Assembly: GCA_017302435.1 (NCBI GenBank)
Contig: JAFLDL010000025.1
Span: 1-64,000 of the forward strand
DNA from: Candidatus Accumulibacter necessarius
Lineage (GTDB): Bacteria; Pseudomonadota; Gammaproteobacteria; Burkholderiales; Rhodocyclaceae
Length of the DNA: 64,000 nt
Direction: 5' to 3'
A program made the position numbers and the translations under genes. Positions 56,411 through 64,000 of this stretch are shown here, in pieces (the first letter of the stretch is position 1; every line of letters starts with the position of its first letter). The notes beneath the pieces were generated by a model. The model ran no database searches and was not told the origin of the DNA. It saw nothing but the letters and a program-made list of their open reading frames with translations.

Positions 56411-58198
56411 ATGCCAAGCTTCTCGAACCCTTCGGAGATTGCCCGCGAAGCCCTGCGTCTGCTCGCGGTCAGGCGACTGTCGCCTTCACCCGCGAACTAC
56501 CGGGCGTTGTACAACGAGATTGCGGGCATCGCTGGCGAACCCGCGGAAACGTTCCCGGAGCCAGGGCTGAAGGCTCTGCTGAGCCCGCTGCCCAAGGAAA
56601 CGGCCGGTCAGCAGAAGCTCGCGAAGCGCTTCGAGCAGGCGCTCTCGGGCAGGAACTGGGAAGAACTCCGGGAGGGTGTGTCGGAGTTGATCCGGCAGTT
56701 GGGCAAGGAACAGGACCTGCCATGGAGCGAACTCTTCAGTGATCTTCTCCGCCAGTGGGAAAACAAGCAGGTTGGACTGACCGTTGCGCGCAAGCGTGAA
56801 GCGTTTGAGCGCGTGCTCGCTGGCAGCTCGGGAAATAGCGAACTGTTGTTCGCACGACTGCAGGGATTGGTGAAATCGTGGTCTCTCAATGCGCCAGTGG
56901 CCGAGGAGGATCCCCTGACCGAGACCGGGGAAGCGGCCGCGGAAGCCGGCATGTTGCCGCTCAATGAAGTCGCGGCGCCAGGTGCCCTCCGCACAAGGGA
57001 ATTGACGACCGAGCTACGCGATCTGTTCGCCTACACCCTTGAATCGGTTATCGCTACCCAGCTTGCCAATGAACCGGAACTCGCCGCCGACGCCAGGACG
57101 CTGGTGCACAAGATTCGCACCGCCAGTTCACGCGACTCGCTCGAAGGCCTGTTGGCCGGTATCAAGCGCTTCGCATTCCGGCTGGAGATCCTCGCCGAAG
57201 ATCGTGCCGAACTCCGCGCGGGTTTGCTCAACTTGCTGCAATTGCTGATCGAGAACGTGGGCGAGCTGGTCATCGAGGACCGCTGGCTGGCGGGACAGAT
57301 CGAGATCGTCCGTGACATCGTCTCCGGCCCCTTGAACATCCGTTCGATTGGCGACGCCGAAACCCGGCTCAAGGAGGTGATTTTCAAGCAGAGCCAGCTC
57401 AAGCACAGCCTCAACGAAGCCAGGGAAAGCCTCAAGCAGATGCTGGCGGGCTTCGTGGACCATCTGGCCGAATTTGCCGATTCGACCTCGGATTATCACG
57501 ACAAGATCGAAGTCTGTGCCGACAGGATCGGTAAGGCCGAGGATATCACCCAACTCGAAGACGTACTTGCCGAAGTGATCCGGGAGACGAAGATCATCCA
57601 GCTCAACGCGCAGCGTTCGCGTGACGACCTGCGTGCCGCGAGACAGCGGGTTGGCGAAACGGAGAAGCGCATTGCCGAGCTGCAGGTGGAACTGGACAAG
57701 GCGAGTACGATGGTTCGGCACGACCAGTTGACCGGTGCGCTCAATCGCCGGGGTCTTGAGGAGGCATTCGACAAGGAGTCCGCGCGCGCCCAGCGCCGCA
57801 AGTCTTCCCTGTGCGTCGCTCTGCTCGACATTGACAACTTCAAGAAGCTCAACGACTCACTGGGCCATGATGCGGGCGACGCAGCGCTGATTCACCTGGC
57901 CACCGTCATCCGAGAGACGATGCGACCGCAGGACACGGTCGCCCGCTTTGGCGGCGAGGAGTTCATCATTCTGTTGCCGGAAACACCTGCGGAAGACGCC
58001 AAGACCGCCATTGTCCGCCTGCAGCGCGAGCTGACCCGGCGCATCTTTCTGCATGACAACAACCGGCAACTGATCACCTTCAGCGCCGGCGTCACAGATC
58101 TGCGCCCCGGAGATACCCAGGCGTCGGTGACCAAGCGGGCGGACGAGGCAATGTATGCGGCCAAACAGGCGGGGAAGAATCGGGTAACGATCGGCTAG
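56411..58198 (+). CDS. Diguanylate cyclase (GGDEF) with long N-terminal helical region
   Basis: Makes c-di-GMP from two GTP. 595 residues. The first about 430 are mostly helical, without membrane segments, and include EIAREALRLLAVRRLSPSPANYRALYNEIAG, a segment seen in cytoplasmic cyclases of related bacteria. A coiled coil (about 390-435) leads to the GGDEF domain. The active site is GGEEF (about 514-518), with an RPQD I-site at the correct distance upstream for product inhibition, and DIDNFKKLNDSLGHDAGD. The signal sensed is unknown. A TAGAAT hexamer lies about 35 bases upstream. Confidence 0.93.
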   Translation: MPSFSNPSEIAREALRLLAVRRLSPSPANYRALYNEIAGIAGEPAETFPEPGLKALLSPLPKETAGQQKLAKRFEQALSGRNWEELREGVSELIRQLGKEQDLPWSELFSDLLRQWENKQVGLTVARKREAFERVLAGSSGNSELLFARLQGLVKSWSLNAPVAEEDPLTETGEAAAEAGMLPLNEVAAPGALRTRELTTELRDLFAYTLESVIATQLANEPELAADARTLVHKIRTASSRDSLEGLLAGIKRFAFRLEILAEDRAELRAGLLNLLQLLIENVGELVIEDRWLAGQIEIVRDIVSGPLNIRSIGDAETRLKEVIFKQSQLKHSLNEARESLKQMLAGFVDHLAEFADSTSDYHDKIEVCADRIGKAEDITQLEDVLAEVIRETKIIQLNAQRSRDDLRAARQRVGETEKRIAELQVELDKASTMVRHDQLTGALNRRGLEEAFDKESARAQRRKSSLCVALLDIDNFKKLNDSLGHDAGDAALIHLATVIRETMRPQDTVARFGGEEFIILLPETPAEDAKTAIVRLQRELTRRIFLHDNNRQLITFSAGVTDLRPGDTQASVTKRADEAMYAAKQAGKNRVTIG

Positions 58199-58245
58199 GG
58201 CGAGCGCGTCAGCAGCATGGCGCCCCCCGGACCCGTCCTCTCGGC

Positions 58246-59028
58246 TCAGTCGTCACCACAGGCCAGGTGCTTGAGCACTTCACCGGCAGCCAGCAAACCG
58301 AAGACTGCCGTCACACACACCGACGAACCAAAGCCTGCACAGTTGAGGCCGGTCAGCGGCACGGGCTGCTGGCAAGCATTGGCGGGTGGCGGATAGCGTA
58401 ATGGCTCGCCGGAAAACACGGCCGGGATGCCGAATTTCTTCTTCGCTTCTCTGGTGAAACCGTAGTCCTTCCGCAACAAGGAACGCACTTTCGCGAGCAG
58501 CGGATCCTGAATGGTCAGAGCAAGGTCGGCAATCTGGATCCGGCTCCCGTCGATCTGGCCGCCCGCGCCACCGGCGGTGATAAAGGGGGTCGCAGATCGC
58601 TTCGACCAGGCGATCATCGCCGCCTTGGTGCGTACCTGGTCAATGGCGTCGATCACGTAATCGACTGCCCCGCCAAGAATCGCCTCGACGTTCTCCGGTG
58701 TCACGAAGTCCTCGATTTCTCTGACCTCGCACGCCGGGTTGATGGCCCGGATCCTGTGCGCCATGGCGCTCACCTTGGCCTTGCCGAACTCGCCGTCGAG
58801 GGCGTGTACCTGACGGTTGACGTTGGACTCGGCGATCATGTCCAGATCGATGAGGGTGATCCTGCCGATCGCGGAACGCGCAAGTGCCTCGGCCGCCCAG
58901 CAACCGACTCCGCCAATCCCGACGACCGTGACGTGCGCCTGCTGGAAGCGCTGAAGTGCATCCGCTCCGTAGAGGCGTGCGATACCGCCAAAGCGACGCG
59001 CCAGGTCGGTAGAAGTCTCGCTCATCAT
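58246..59028 (-). CDS. tcdA: tRNA threonylcarbamoyladenosine dehydratase
   Basis: E1-like ATPase that cyclises t6A37 of tRNA to ct6A. 260 residues from [21 protein letters not shown]; longer in-frame starts overlap the FKBP-side intergenic region. THiF-fold motifs: [20 protein letters not shown] (nucleotide binding), [32 protein letters not shown] and [18 protein letters not shown]-like zinc cysteines of bona fide E1 enzymes are absent, as expected for TcdA. Substrate tRNAs include threonine tRNAs. Confidence 0.93.
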   Translation of the reverse strand: MMSETSTDLARRFGGIARLYGADALQRFQQAHVTVVGIGGVGCWAAEALARSAIGRITLIDLDMIAESNVNRQVHALDGEFGKAKVSAMAHRIRAINPACEVREIEDFVTPENVEAILGGAVDYVIDAIDQVRTKAAMIAWSKRSATPFITAGGAGGQIDGSRIQIADLALTIQDPLLAKVRSLLRKDYGFTREAKKKFGIPAVFSGEPLRYPPPANACQQPVPLTGLNCAGFGSSVCVTAVFGLLAAGEVLKHLACGDD

Positions 59029-59260
59029 GGTTTCAGGGTCCGCCTCTCCGGCAAGTGTTGCCGCACAGTTTAGCGGAAAGCCATGCGGCTGGCGGTTCAG
59101 CCGGGTACCGCCAAGGCAACTCACGGGGAACCAGCCTGTTTTTGTCGAGGGGATCTTCCTTCAGGCATGGTCGTCGCGCCGTACCCACCCGATGGATGCC
59201 GCTGGCCGTTGGGCGCCATGCTGGGCTAAACTTCGTTTTTTTTGTTTACGAGGAGCTCCA

Positions 59261-59605
59261 ATGCCCATTGTCACCACACCGAGCGGTCTGCAGATCGAAG
59301 ACATCATTGTTGGTAGCGGTCCGACCGCCAGCGTTGGTCAGCACGTCATCGTGCATTACACGGGCTGGCTGGCTGATGGCAAGAAATTCGACTCAAGCGT
59401 AGACCGCAATGAGCCCTTCCGCTTTCCGCTTGACGGGCGACACGTCATCGCCGGCTGGGAAGAAGGTGTTCCCGGGATGAGCGTAGGCGGCATCCGCAAG
59501 CTCACCATTCCCGCTGACCTGGCTTACGGCGCGCGTGGGGCCGGGAAAATGATTCCACCGCACGCAAAGCTGGTATTCGAGATCGAGTTGCTTGATATTG
59601 CCTGA
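59261..59605 (+). CDS. FKBP-type peptidyl-prolyl cis-trans isomerase
   Basis: 114-residue single FKBP domain, no signal peptide, so probably cytoplasmic. [55 protein letters not shown] and [13 protein letters not shown] are FKBP core segments with the active-site residues Y, D, F and W present. AGGAG at 59251 precedes the ATG; the longer in-frame start at 59027 has no support. It precedes the RluF-like gene by three bases. Confidence 0.95.
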   Translation: MPIVTTPSGLQIEDIIVGSGPTASVGQHVIVHYTGWLADGKKFDSSVDRNEPFRFPLDGRHVIAGWEEGVPGMSVGGIRKLTIPADLAYGARGAGKMIPPHAKLVFEIELLDIA

Positions 59606-59608
59606 GCG

Positions 59609-60565
59609 ATGGCCGAGCGGCCACGCAAGACCCTGGGCCGGTCACCCGCCACACCGCTGTCCGACGCTGCAGTCGGTAGCGGTCGCTCGGCGGTCAGTGA
59701 CCGGCTGACCAGGGCGAGGCCGGTCGCAGCTCCCGCTCCGGGCAATGCGCGTTCCTCGGTGAAGGTCGCAACAACGGCGCCGAAGCTGCGTGCTGGAACA
59801 CCGGCGGAGGCCGTCGGCCCTGCGAGCAGTGCAGCACCTGCAGGCGTGCGTATTTCCAAGTTGATGGCCGAGCGTGGCCTTTGCTCGCGCCGCGATGCCG
59901 ACGAGTACATCGCCCGTGGCTGGGTCTTCGTTGATGGGCGACGGGTCACCGAACTCGGCACCCGTGCGAATCCGGCAGCGGTGATTGCGCTTGACCATCA
60001 AGCGCAAGCGAACCAGCAAAGCCGGATGACGATTCTGCTGCACAAGCCGGTGGGCTATGTCTCCGGTCAGCCAGAGCCGGGCTTCACGCCGGCGGTGACA
60101 CTGATCCAGCCGAACACGCAGCACCGTACGCCCGGCGCGCCGGTCTTCCATCCTTCGTGTCTGAAGGGGCTGGCACCTGCCGGCCGGCTCGACATTGACT
60201 CGACCGGCCTACTGGTACTGACCCAGGATGGGCGGGTGGCGCGCCAGCTGGTTGGTGAGAACTCGACGATTGACAAGGAATACCTGGTACGCGTTGAAGG
60301 CCACCTCGACGCCAAAGGCCTTGCCCTCCTCAACCACGGACTCAGCCTCGATGACCGCAAGCTGAAGCCGGCGACGGTCGAGTGGCTCAACGACGATCAA
60401 CTTCGCTTCGTTCTGCGTGAAGGGCGCAAGCGGCAGATCCGGCGAATGTGCGACCTGGTCGGGTTACGTGTCACCGGGCTCAAGCGGGTCCGCATTGGTG
60501 CGGTCCGGCTCGGCGACCTGCCGCTTGGCCAGTGGCGTTTCCTGCGCCCGGACGAGGCCTTCTGA
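59609..60565 (+). CDS. 23S rRNA pseudouridine synthase, RluF/RluB family
   Basis: 318 residues. Residues 1-80 are a low-complexity Ala/Pro/Ser/Arg-rich extension without similarity. Then an S4 domain ([31 protein letters not shown]) and a RsuA-type catalytic domain: [11 protein letters not shown], catalytic aspartate in [24 protein letters not shown] and [15 protein letters not shown]. The insert [27 protein letters not shown] resembles RluF (U2604) more than RluB, but position specificity cannot be proven here. It follows the FKBP gene by three bases. Confidence 0.9.
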   Translation: MAERPRKTLGRSPATPLSDAAVGSGRSAVSDRLTRARPVAAPAPGNARSSVKVATTAPKLRAGTPAEAVGPASSAAPAGVRISKLMAERGLCSRRDADEYIARGWVFVDGRRVTELGTRANPAAVIALDHQAQANQQSRMTILLHKPVGYVSGQPEPGFTPAVTLIQPNTQHRTPGAPVFHPSCLKGLAPAGRLDIDSTGLLVLTQDGRVARQLVGENSTIDKEYLVRVEGHLDAKGLALLNHGLSLDDRKLKPATVEWLNDDQLRFVLREGRKRQIRRMCDLVGLRVTGLKRVRIGAVRLGDLPLGQWRFLRPDEAF

Positions 60566-60606
60566 CGAACGCCAGGCCGGAACAGTTCGCGTTCGTCGTC
60601 GGCGAG

Positions 60607-61644
60607 TCAGAGGATCACCGGCTCCGGCGTCAGTTCGACGCCAAAGCGCGCGCGGACATCGGCCTGAACCGCTCGGGCCAGGGCGATCACCTCCGCACCC
60701 CGCGCACCACCGCGATTGACCAGTACCAGCGCCTGCTTCTCGTACATTCCGACGCGGCCCAGGTCGCGGCCTTTCCAGCCGCTCTGGTCGATCAGCCAGG
60801 CGGCAGCGAGCTTGACGCGGCCATCGGGCTGCGGGTAGCAGGGAAGATCCGGATGAGTATGACGCAGTCGCTCGGCGACTACTCCATCGACCAAAGGATT
60901 ATGAAAGAAGCTGCCGGCGTTGGGAACGTCCGTTGGATCCGGCAGTTTGCGGCGGCGAACGGCGATCACTGCCGCGGCAATCTGCTGCGCGCTCGGGCGG
61001 GCGGCCTGCTGACGGTCGAGTTCGGCAGCCAGTTCGGCGTAAGCGGTCAATGCCCGCCAGGCCTTCGGCAGGCGGAAGGTGACGCGGGTGATCACGCGGC
61101 AGGCGTCGAGGTGCCAGCCCTGCTGCTTGAAGACACTGTCGCGATAGGCAAAACGACAGGCTGTTCGATCCAGCCGCAGTAACCTGCCGCTTGGCATGTC
61201 GAGCGCTTCGAGGGACAGGAAGCGATCAGCAACTTCCAGTCCATAGGCGCCGATGTTCTGGATCGGTGCTGCGCCGACTGTGCCGGGGATCAGCGCCAGG
61301 TTCTCGAGTCCCGGCCAGCCCTGCTCCAGCGTCCAGGTGACCAGCTGATGCCAGTTTTCACCGGCACCGGCGCGGACGTACCAGGCGTCGTCGTCCTCGC
61401 CGATCAGTTCGCGGCCGCCGATCGCCATGTGCAGCAACAGGCCGTCAAAGTCGCGGCTGAACACCAGATTGCTGCCGGAACCGAGGACGAAGCGGCGAAG
61501 GGCGCTGCTGCCGACGACCTGCCGGAGTTGATCGACGTTGCTGATCTCGGCCCAGAACGCCGCCTTGCCGGGCAGGGCCAGCGCCGTTCGCGAAGCCAGC
61601 TCGACGTCACGCCGCACGAATTCGGGAAGTTGCACGCCGGTCAT
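60607..61644 (-). CDS. murB: UDP-N-acetylenolpyruvoylglucosamine reductase
   Basis: Second committed step of peptidoglycan precursor synthesis; FAD and NADPH dependent, cytoplasmic. 345 residues from MTGVQLPEFVRRDVELASRTALAL; longer starts run into metH. FAD region VLGSGSNLVFSRDFDGL; GLENLALIPGTVGAAPIQNIGAYG; catalytic-side segment FAYRDSVFK; and KLPDPTDVPNAGSFFHNPLV, all of E. coli-type (type I) MurB. It is 19 bases downstream of metH on the same strand. Confidence 0.96.
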   Translation of the reverse strand: MTGVQLPEFVRRDVELASRTALALPGKAAFWAEISNVDQLRQVVGSSALRRFVLGSGSNLVFSRDFDGLLLHMAIGGRELIGEDDDAWYVRAGAGENWHQLVTWTLEQGWPGLENLALIPGTVGAAPIQNIGAYGLEVADRFLSLEALDMPSGRLLRLDRTACRFAYRDSVFKQQGWHLDACRVITRVTFRLPKAWRALTAYAELAAELDRQQAARPSAQQIAAAVIAVRRRKLPDPTDVPNAGSFFHNPLVDGVVAERLRHTHPDLPCYPQPDGRVKLAAAWLIDQSGWKGRDLGRVGMYEKQALVLVNRGGARGAEVIALARAVQADVRARFGVELTPEPVIL

Positions 61645-61663
61645 CGTTTCTTCGTGCGCTGGC

Positions 61664-64000
61664 TCAGAGCAGAGGCGCCAGCCAGCGCTGGGCCTCGGCA
61701 ATACTGAAGCCGGCCCGCTGCGCCCAGTCGTCGAGCTGGTCACGAGCGATCTTGCTTACGGCGAAATAGCGTGCTTGCGGGTGCGCCAGATAGAAGCCGG
61801 AAACCGCTGCCGCCGGCGTCATGGCGAAGGACTCGGTCAAGCCCATGCCAGCGTTTCGCGGCGCCTCGAGCAACTCGAACAGCGCGCGCTTGGCCGTATG
61901 ATCGGGGCAGGCCGGATAACCGGGGGCTGGCCTGATGCCGCGGTATTCCTCTCGGATCAGCGCCGTGCGATCGAGTACTTCGTCGCTGGCGTAACCCCAG
62001 TAGTCTCGTCGTACCTGCGCGTGCAGCCACTCGGCACAGGCTTCGGCCAGGCGGTCGGCGATCGCCTTCAACATGATCGCATGGTAATCGTCATGAGCGG
62101 TGGCGAACTCGGCGAGCTTGGCCTCGATGCCGAAGCCCGCGCCGACGGCAAAGGCCCCGATCCAGTCCGGCGTACCGCGTTCGGCGACGAAATCGCTCAG
62201 GCAATAGTGCGGCTTGCCAGCCGGCCGCTCCTGCTGCTGGCGAAGGTTGTGCCAGATCATCAGAGGCTCGCTGCGGTCTTCATCGGGGTAGATTTCGATG
62301 TCGTCACCGACCGCGTTGGCCGGGAAGAGGCCGAAGACGGCGTTGGCGCTCAACCATTTCTCGCTGACCACCTTTTGCAGCATCGCCTGCGCGTCGCTGA
62401 ACACGGAACGTGCAGTCGGACCGACGACGGCATCGTCGAGGATCTTCGGGTAACTGCCGGCAAGATCCCAGGTCTGGAAAAAAGGCCCCCAGTCGATGTA
62501 TTCGGTCAGGGTAGCCAGATCGACCTCGCGCAGCACATGGATGCCGGGTTTGCGCGGTGCGCTGGGCCGGTAGGCGGCATCGCCGTTCCAGGCAAAGCGG
62601 TTGCTGCGCGCGGCGGCGAGTGGCACGAGTGCGATGCCCTTCTTGTTGGCGTGTTGGGCGCGCACTTTCTCGTGATCGGCGGCCAACTCGGCCCGGAAAC
62701 CAGCGGCGTGGTCGATCGACAGCAGGCGGGTGACGACGCCAACCGCCCGCGAGGCATCCGGGACATAGACCACCGGTCCGGAGTAGTTCGGTGCGATCTT
62801 GATCGCCGTGTGCGCGCGGCTGGTCGTGGCGCCACCGATCAGCAGCGGCACCGGCTGGCCGCCATCGGCACCGCTGGCAAAGCCCAGACGTTCCATCTCG
62901 GCAGCCACGTGGCTCATTTCCTCCAGCGACGGGGTGATCAGGCCGGACAGGCCAACCGCCTGGGCGCCGTGTTCTCTCGCCGCATGCAGAATCTTGTCAC
63001 AGGCGACCATCACGCCCAGATCAATCACCTCGTAGCCGTTGCAACCGAGCACCACGCCGACGATGTTCTTGCCGATATCGTGCACGTCGCCCTTGACGGT
63101 GGCGATGACGATCCGGCCCTTGCTGCTGACGCCGGTGCGCAGCTTTTCGGCCTCAATGAAGGGAATCAGGTGCGCCACCGCCTGCTTCATCACCCGTGCC
63201 GACTTGACCACCTGTGGCAGGAACATCTTGCCGGCGCCGAAGAGATCGCCAACGACGTTCATGCCGTTCATCAGGGGACCTTCAATCACCGACAGGGGCG
63301 GCTTGCCGGCCGCGGCCAGCGCTGCCCGGCATTCCTCCGTGTCGGCAACGACGAAGTCGGTGATTCCCTTGACCAGGGCATGCGTCAGGCGTTCCTCGAC
63401 CGGCAGCTCGCGCCAGCTGAGGTCCGGGCCACTGTCCCTGGCCTTGCCCTCGCGGACGGTCTGGGCGAACTCGACCAGCGCTTCGCCGGCGTCGGGGCGG
63501 CGGTTGAGCACCACCTCCTCGACCTTCGCGCGCAGGACTGGGTCAAGCTCGTCATAGACGCCGAGCATGCCGGCGTTGACGATGCCCATCGACAACCCGG
63601 CCTGAATCGCGTGGTAGAGGAACACGGTGTGGATTGCTTCGCGTACAGGATCGTTGCCGCGGAAGGAGAAGGAGACGTTGGAGACGCCACCGGAAATCTG
63701 CGTTCCCGGCAATCTGGCGCGGATCCAGGCACAGGCTTCGATGAAGTCGACGGCATAGTTGTTGTGCTCTTCGATGCCGGTGGCAATGGCGAAGATGTTC
63801 GGGTCGAAGATGATGTCCTCGGGCGGGAAAGCCGCTTGCTCGGTGAGCAACTGGTAGGCGCGGGCACAGATCTCGGTCTTGCGGGCATAGGTGTCGGCCT
63901 GCCCGGCCTCGTCGAAGGCCATCACCACCACGGCGGCACCATAGCGGCGCGCCAGCCTGGCCTGGCGAAGAAACTCGGCCTCACCTTCCTTCATCGAGAT
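61664..64000 (-). CDS. metH: Cobalamin-dependent methionine synthase (3' part, 5' end outside window)
   Basis: Transfers methyl from methyl-THF to homocysteine via cobalamin. The frame is open through 64000, so the N-terminal homocysteine domain lies outside. Present: the later part of the pterin domain ([31 protein letters not shown]), the cap/B12 module with [25 protein letters not shown] (His that ligates cobalt), [14 protein letters not shown] and [16 protein letters not shown]-terminal SAM-binding activation domain is also present ([26 protein letters not shown]). At least 778 residues are visible of an expected approximately 1230. Confidence 0.97.
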   Translation of the reverse strand: MSMKEGEAEFLRQARLARRYGAAVVVMAFDEAGQADTYARKTEICARAYQLLTEQAAFPPEDIIFDPNIFAIATGIEEHNNYAVDFIEACAWIRARLPGTQISGGVSNVSFSFRGNDPVREAIHTVFLYHAIQAGLSMGIVNAGMLGVYDELDPVLRAKVEEVVLNRRPDAGEALVEFAQTVREGKARDSGPDLSWRELPVEERLTHALVKGITDFVVADTEECRAALAAAGKPPLSVIEGPLMNGMNVVGDLFGAGKMFLPQVVKSARVMKQAVAHLIPFIEAEKLRTGVSSKGRIVIATVKGDVHDIGKNIVGVVLGCNGYEVIDLGVMVACDKILHAAREHGAQAVGLSGLITPSLEEMSHVAAEMERLGFASGADGGQPVPLLIGGATTSRAHTAIKIAPNYSGPVVYVPDASRAVGVVTRLLSIDHAAGFRAELAADHEKVRAQHANKKGIALVPLAAARSNRFAWNGDAAYRPSAPRKPGIHVLREVDLATLTEYIDWGPFFQTWDLAGSYPKILDDAVVGPTARSVFSDAQAMLQKVVSEKWLSANAVFGLFPANAVGDDIEIYPDEDRSEPLMIWHNLRQQQERPAGKPHYCLSDFVAERGTPDWIGAFAVGAGFGIEAKLAEFATAHDDYHAIMLKAIADRLAEACAEWLHAQVRRDYWGYASDEVLDRTALIREEYRGIRPAPGYPACPDHTAKRALFELLEAPRNAGMGLTESFAMTPAAAVSGFYLAHPQARYFAVSKIARDQLDDWAQRAGFSIAEAQRWLAPLL

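Overview
The window is high-GC, densely packed bacterial chromosome. Gene content and order point to a betaproteobacterium of the Rhodocyclales, and a Candidatus Accumulibacter-like polyphosphate-accumulating organism is my best guess. The signs are a duplicated-domain polyphosphate:AMP phosphotransferase, YfhL-type ferredoxin next to coaD/rsmD, ftsY-ftsE-ftsX, a RegB/RegA pair and dapF-DUF484-xerC. No database search was possible, so the genus-level guess is inference. No CRISPR array, prophage, rRNA operon or replication origin is visible.

Layout. 1-1.5 kb: the edge of a putative insertion sequence abuts an M23 peptidase that seems to have lost its export signal. 1.5-5.5 kb (minus): M16 protease pair, rsmD, coaD, ferredoxin, ending at a terminator. 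5.6-8.2 kb (plus): ftsY-ftsE-ftsX. 8.3-16.2 kb: dgkA, rpiA, yggX, argA, polyphosphate:AMP phosphotransferase, rsmE, a thioredoxin-like gene, suhB-like and Cds1-like genes. 16.3-22 kb: mrp behind an IscR-like site, dcd, a basic amino-acid decarboxylase and a CNNM/CorC protein. 22.4-24.4 kb: hisG-hisD. 24.4-26.7 kb: a less GC-rich segment holding an unusual chemoreceptor with a c-type haem motif and a C-terminal PilZ domain. 26.7-35.3 kb: cca, a GST remnant, an NDUFA9-like gene, slt, a 5-formyl-THF cyclo-ligase, HDOD and uvrD. 35.5-38.4 kb: an overlapping quinone oxidoreductase / TAXI / ParA-like operon. 38.6-44 kb: dnaE, lysA, an LptM-like lipoprotein, cyaY. 44.1-48.4 kb: a decaying iron/haem segment with an OprB porin remnant, feoAB with an in-frame stop in feoB under a Fur box, and a broken cytochrome c peroxidase under an FNR-like promoter. 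48.6-56 kb: regB-regA-hslR, DUF2784, xerC, DUF484, dapF, GNAT, pyk. 56.1 kb: a divergent tRNA-Thr(UGU). 56.4-64 kb: diguanylate cyclase, tcdA, FKBP, RluF-like, murB and the 3' part of metH.

Most genes are housekeeping functions in short overlapping operons. The notable content is the haem/PilZ chemoreceptor, the lysine-rich tail on the polyphosphate enzyme, the odd tRNA, recognisable IscR, Fur and FNR-type sites, and a concentration of broken genes around 44-48 kb. Those lesions could be true decay or, for the indels, draft-assembly errors.
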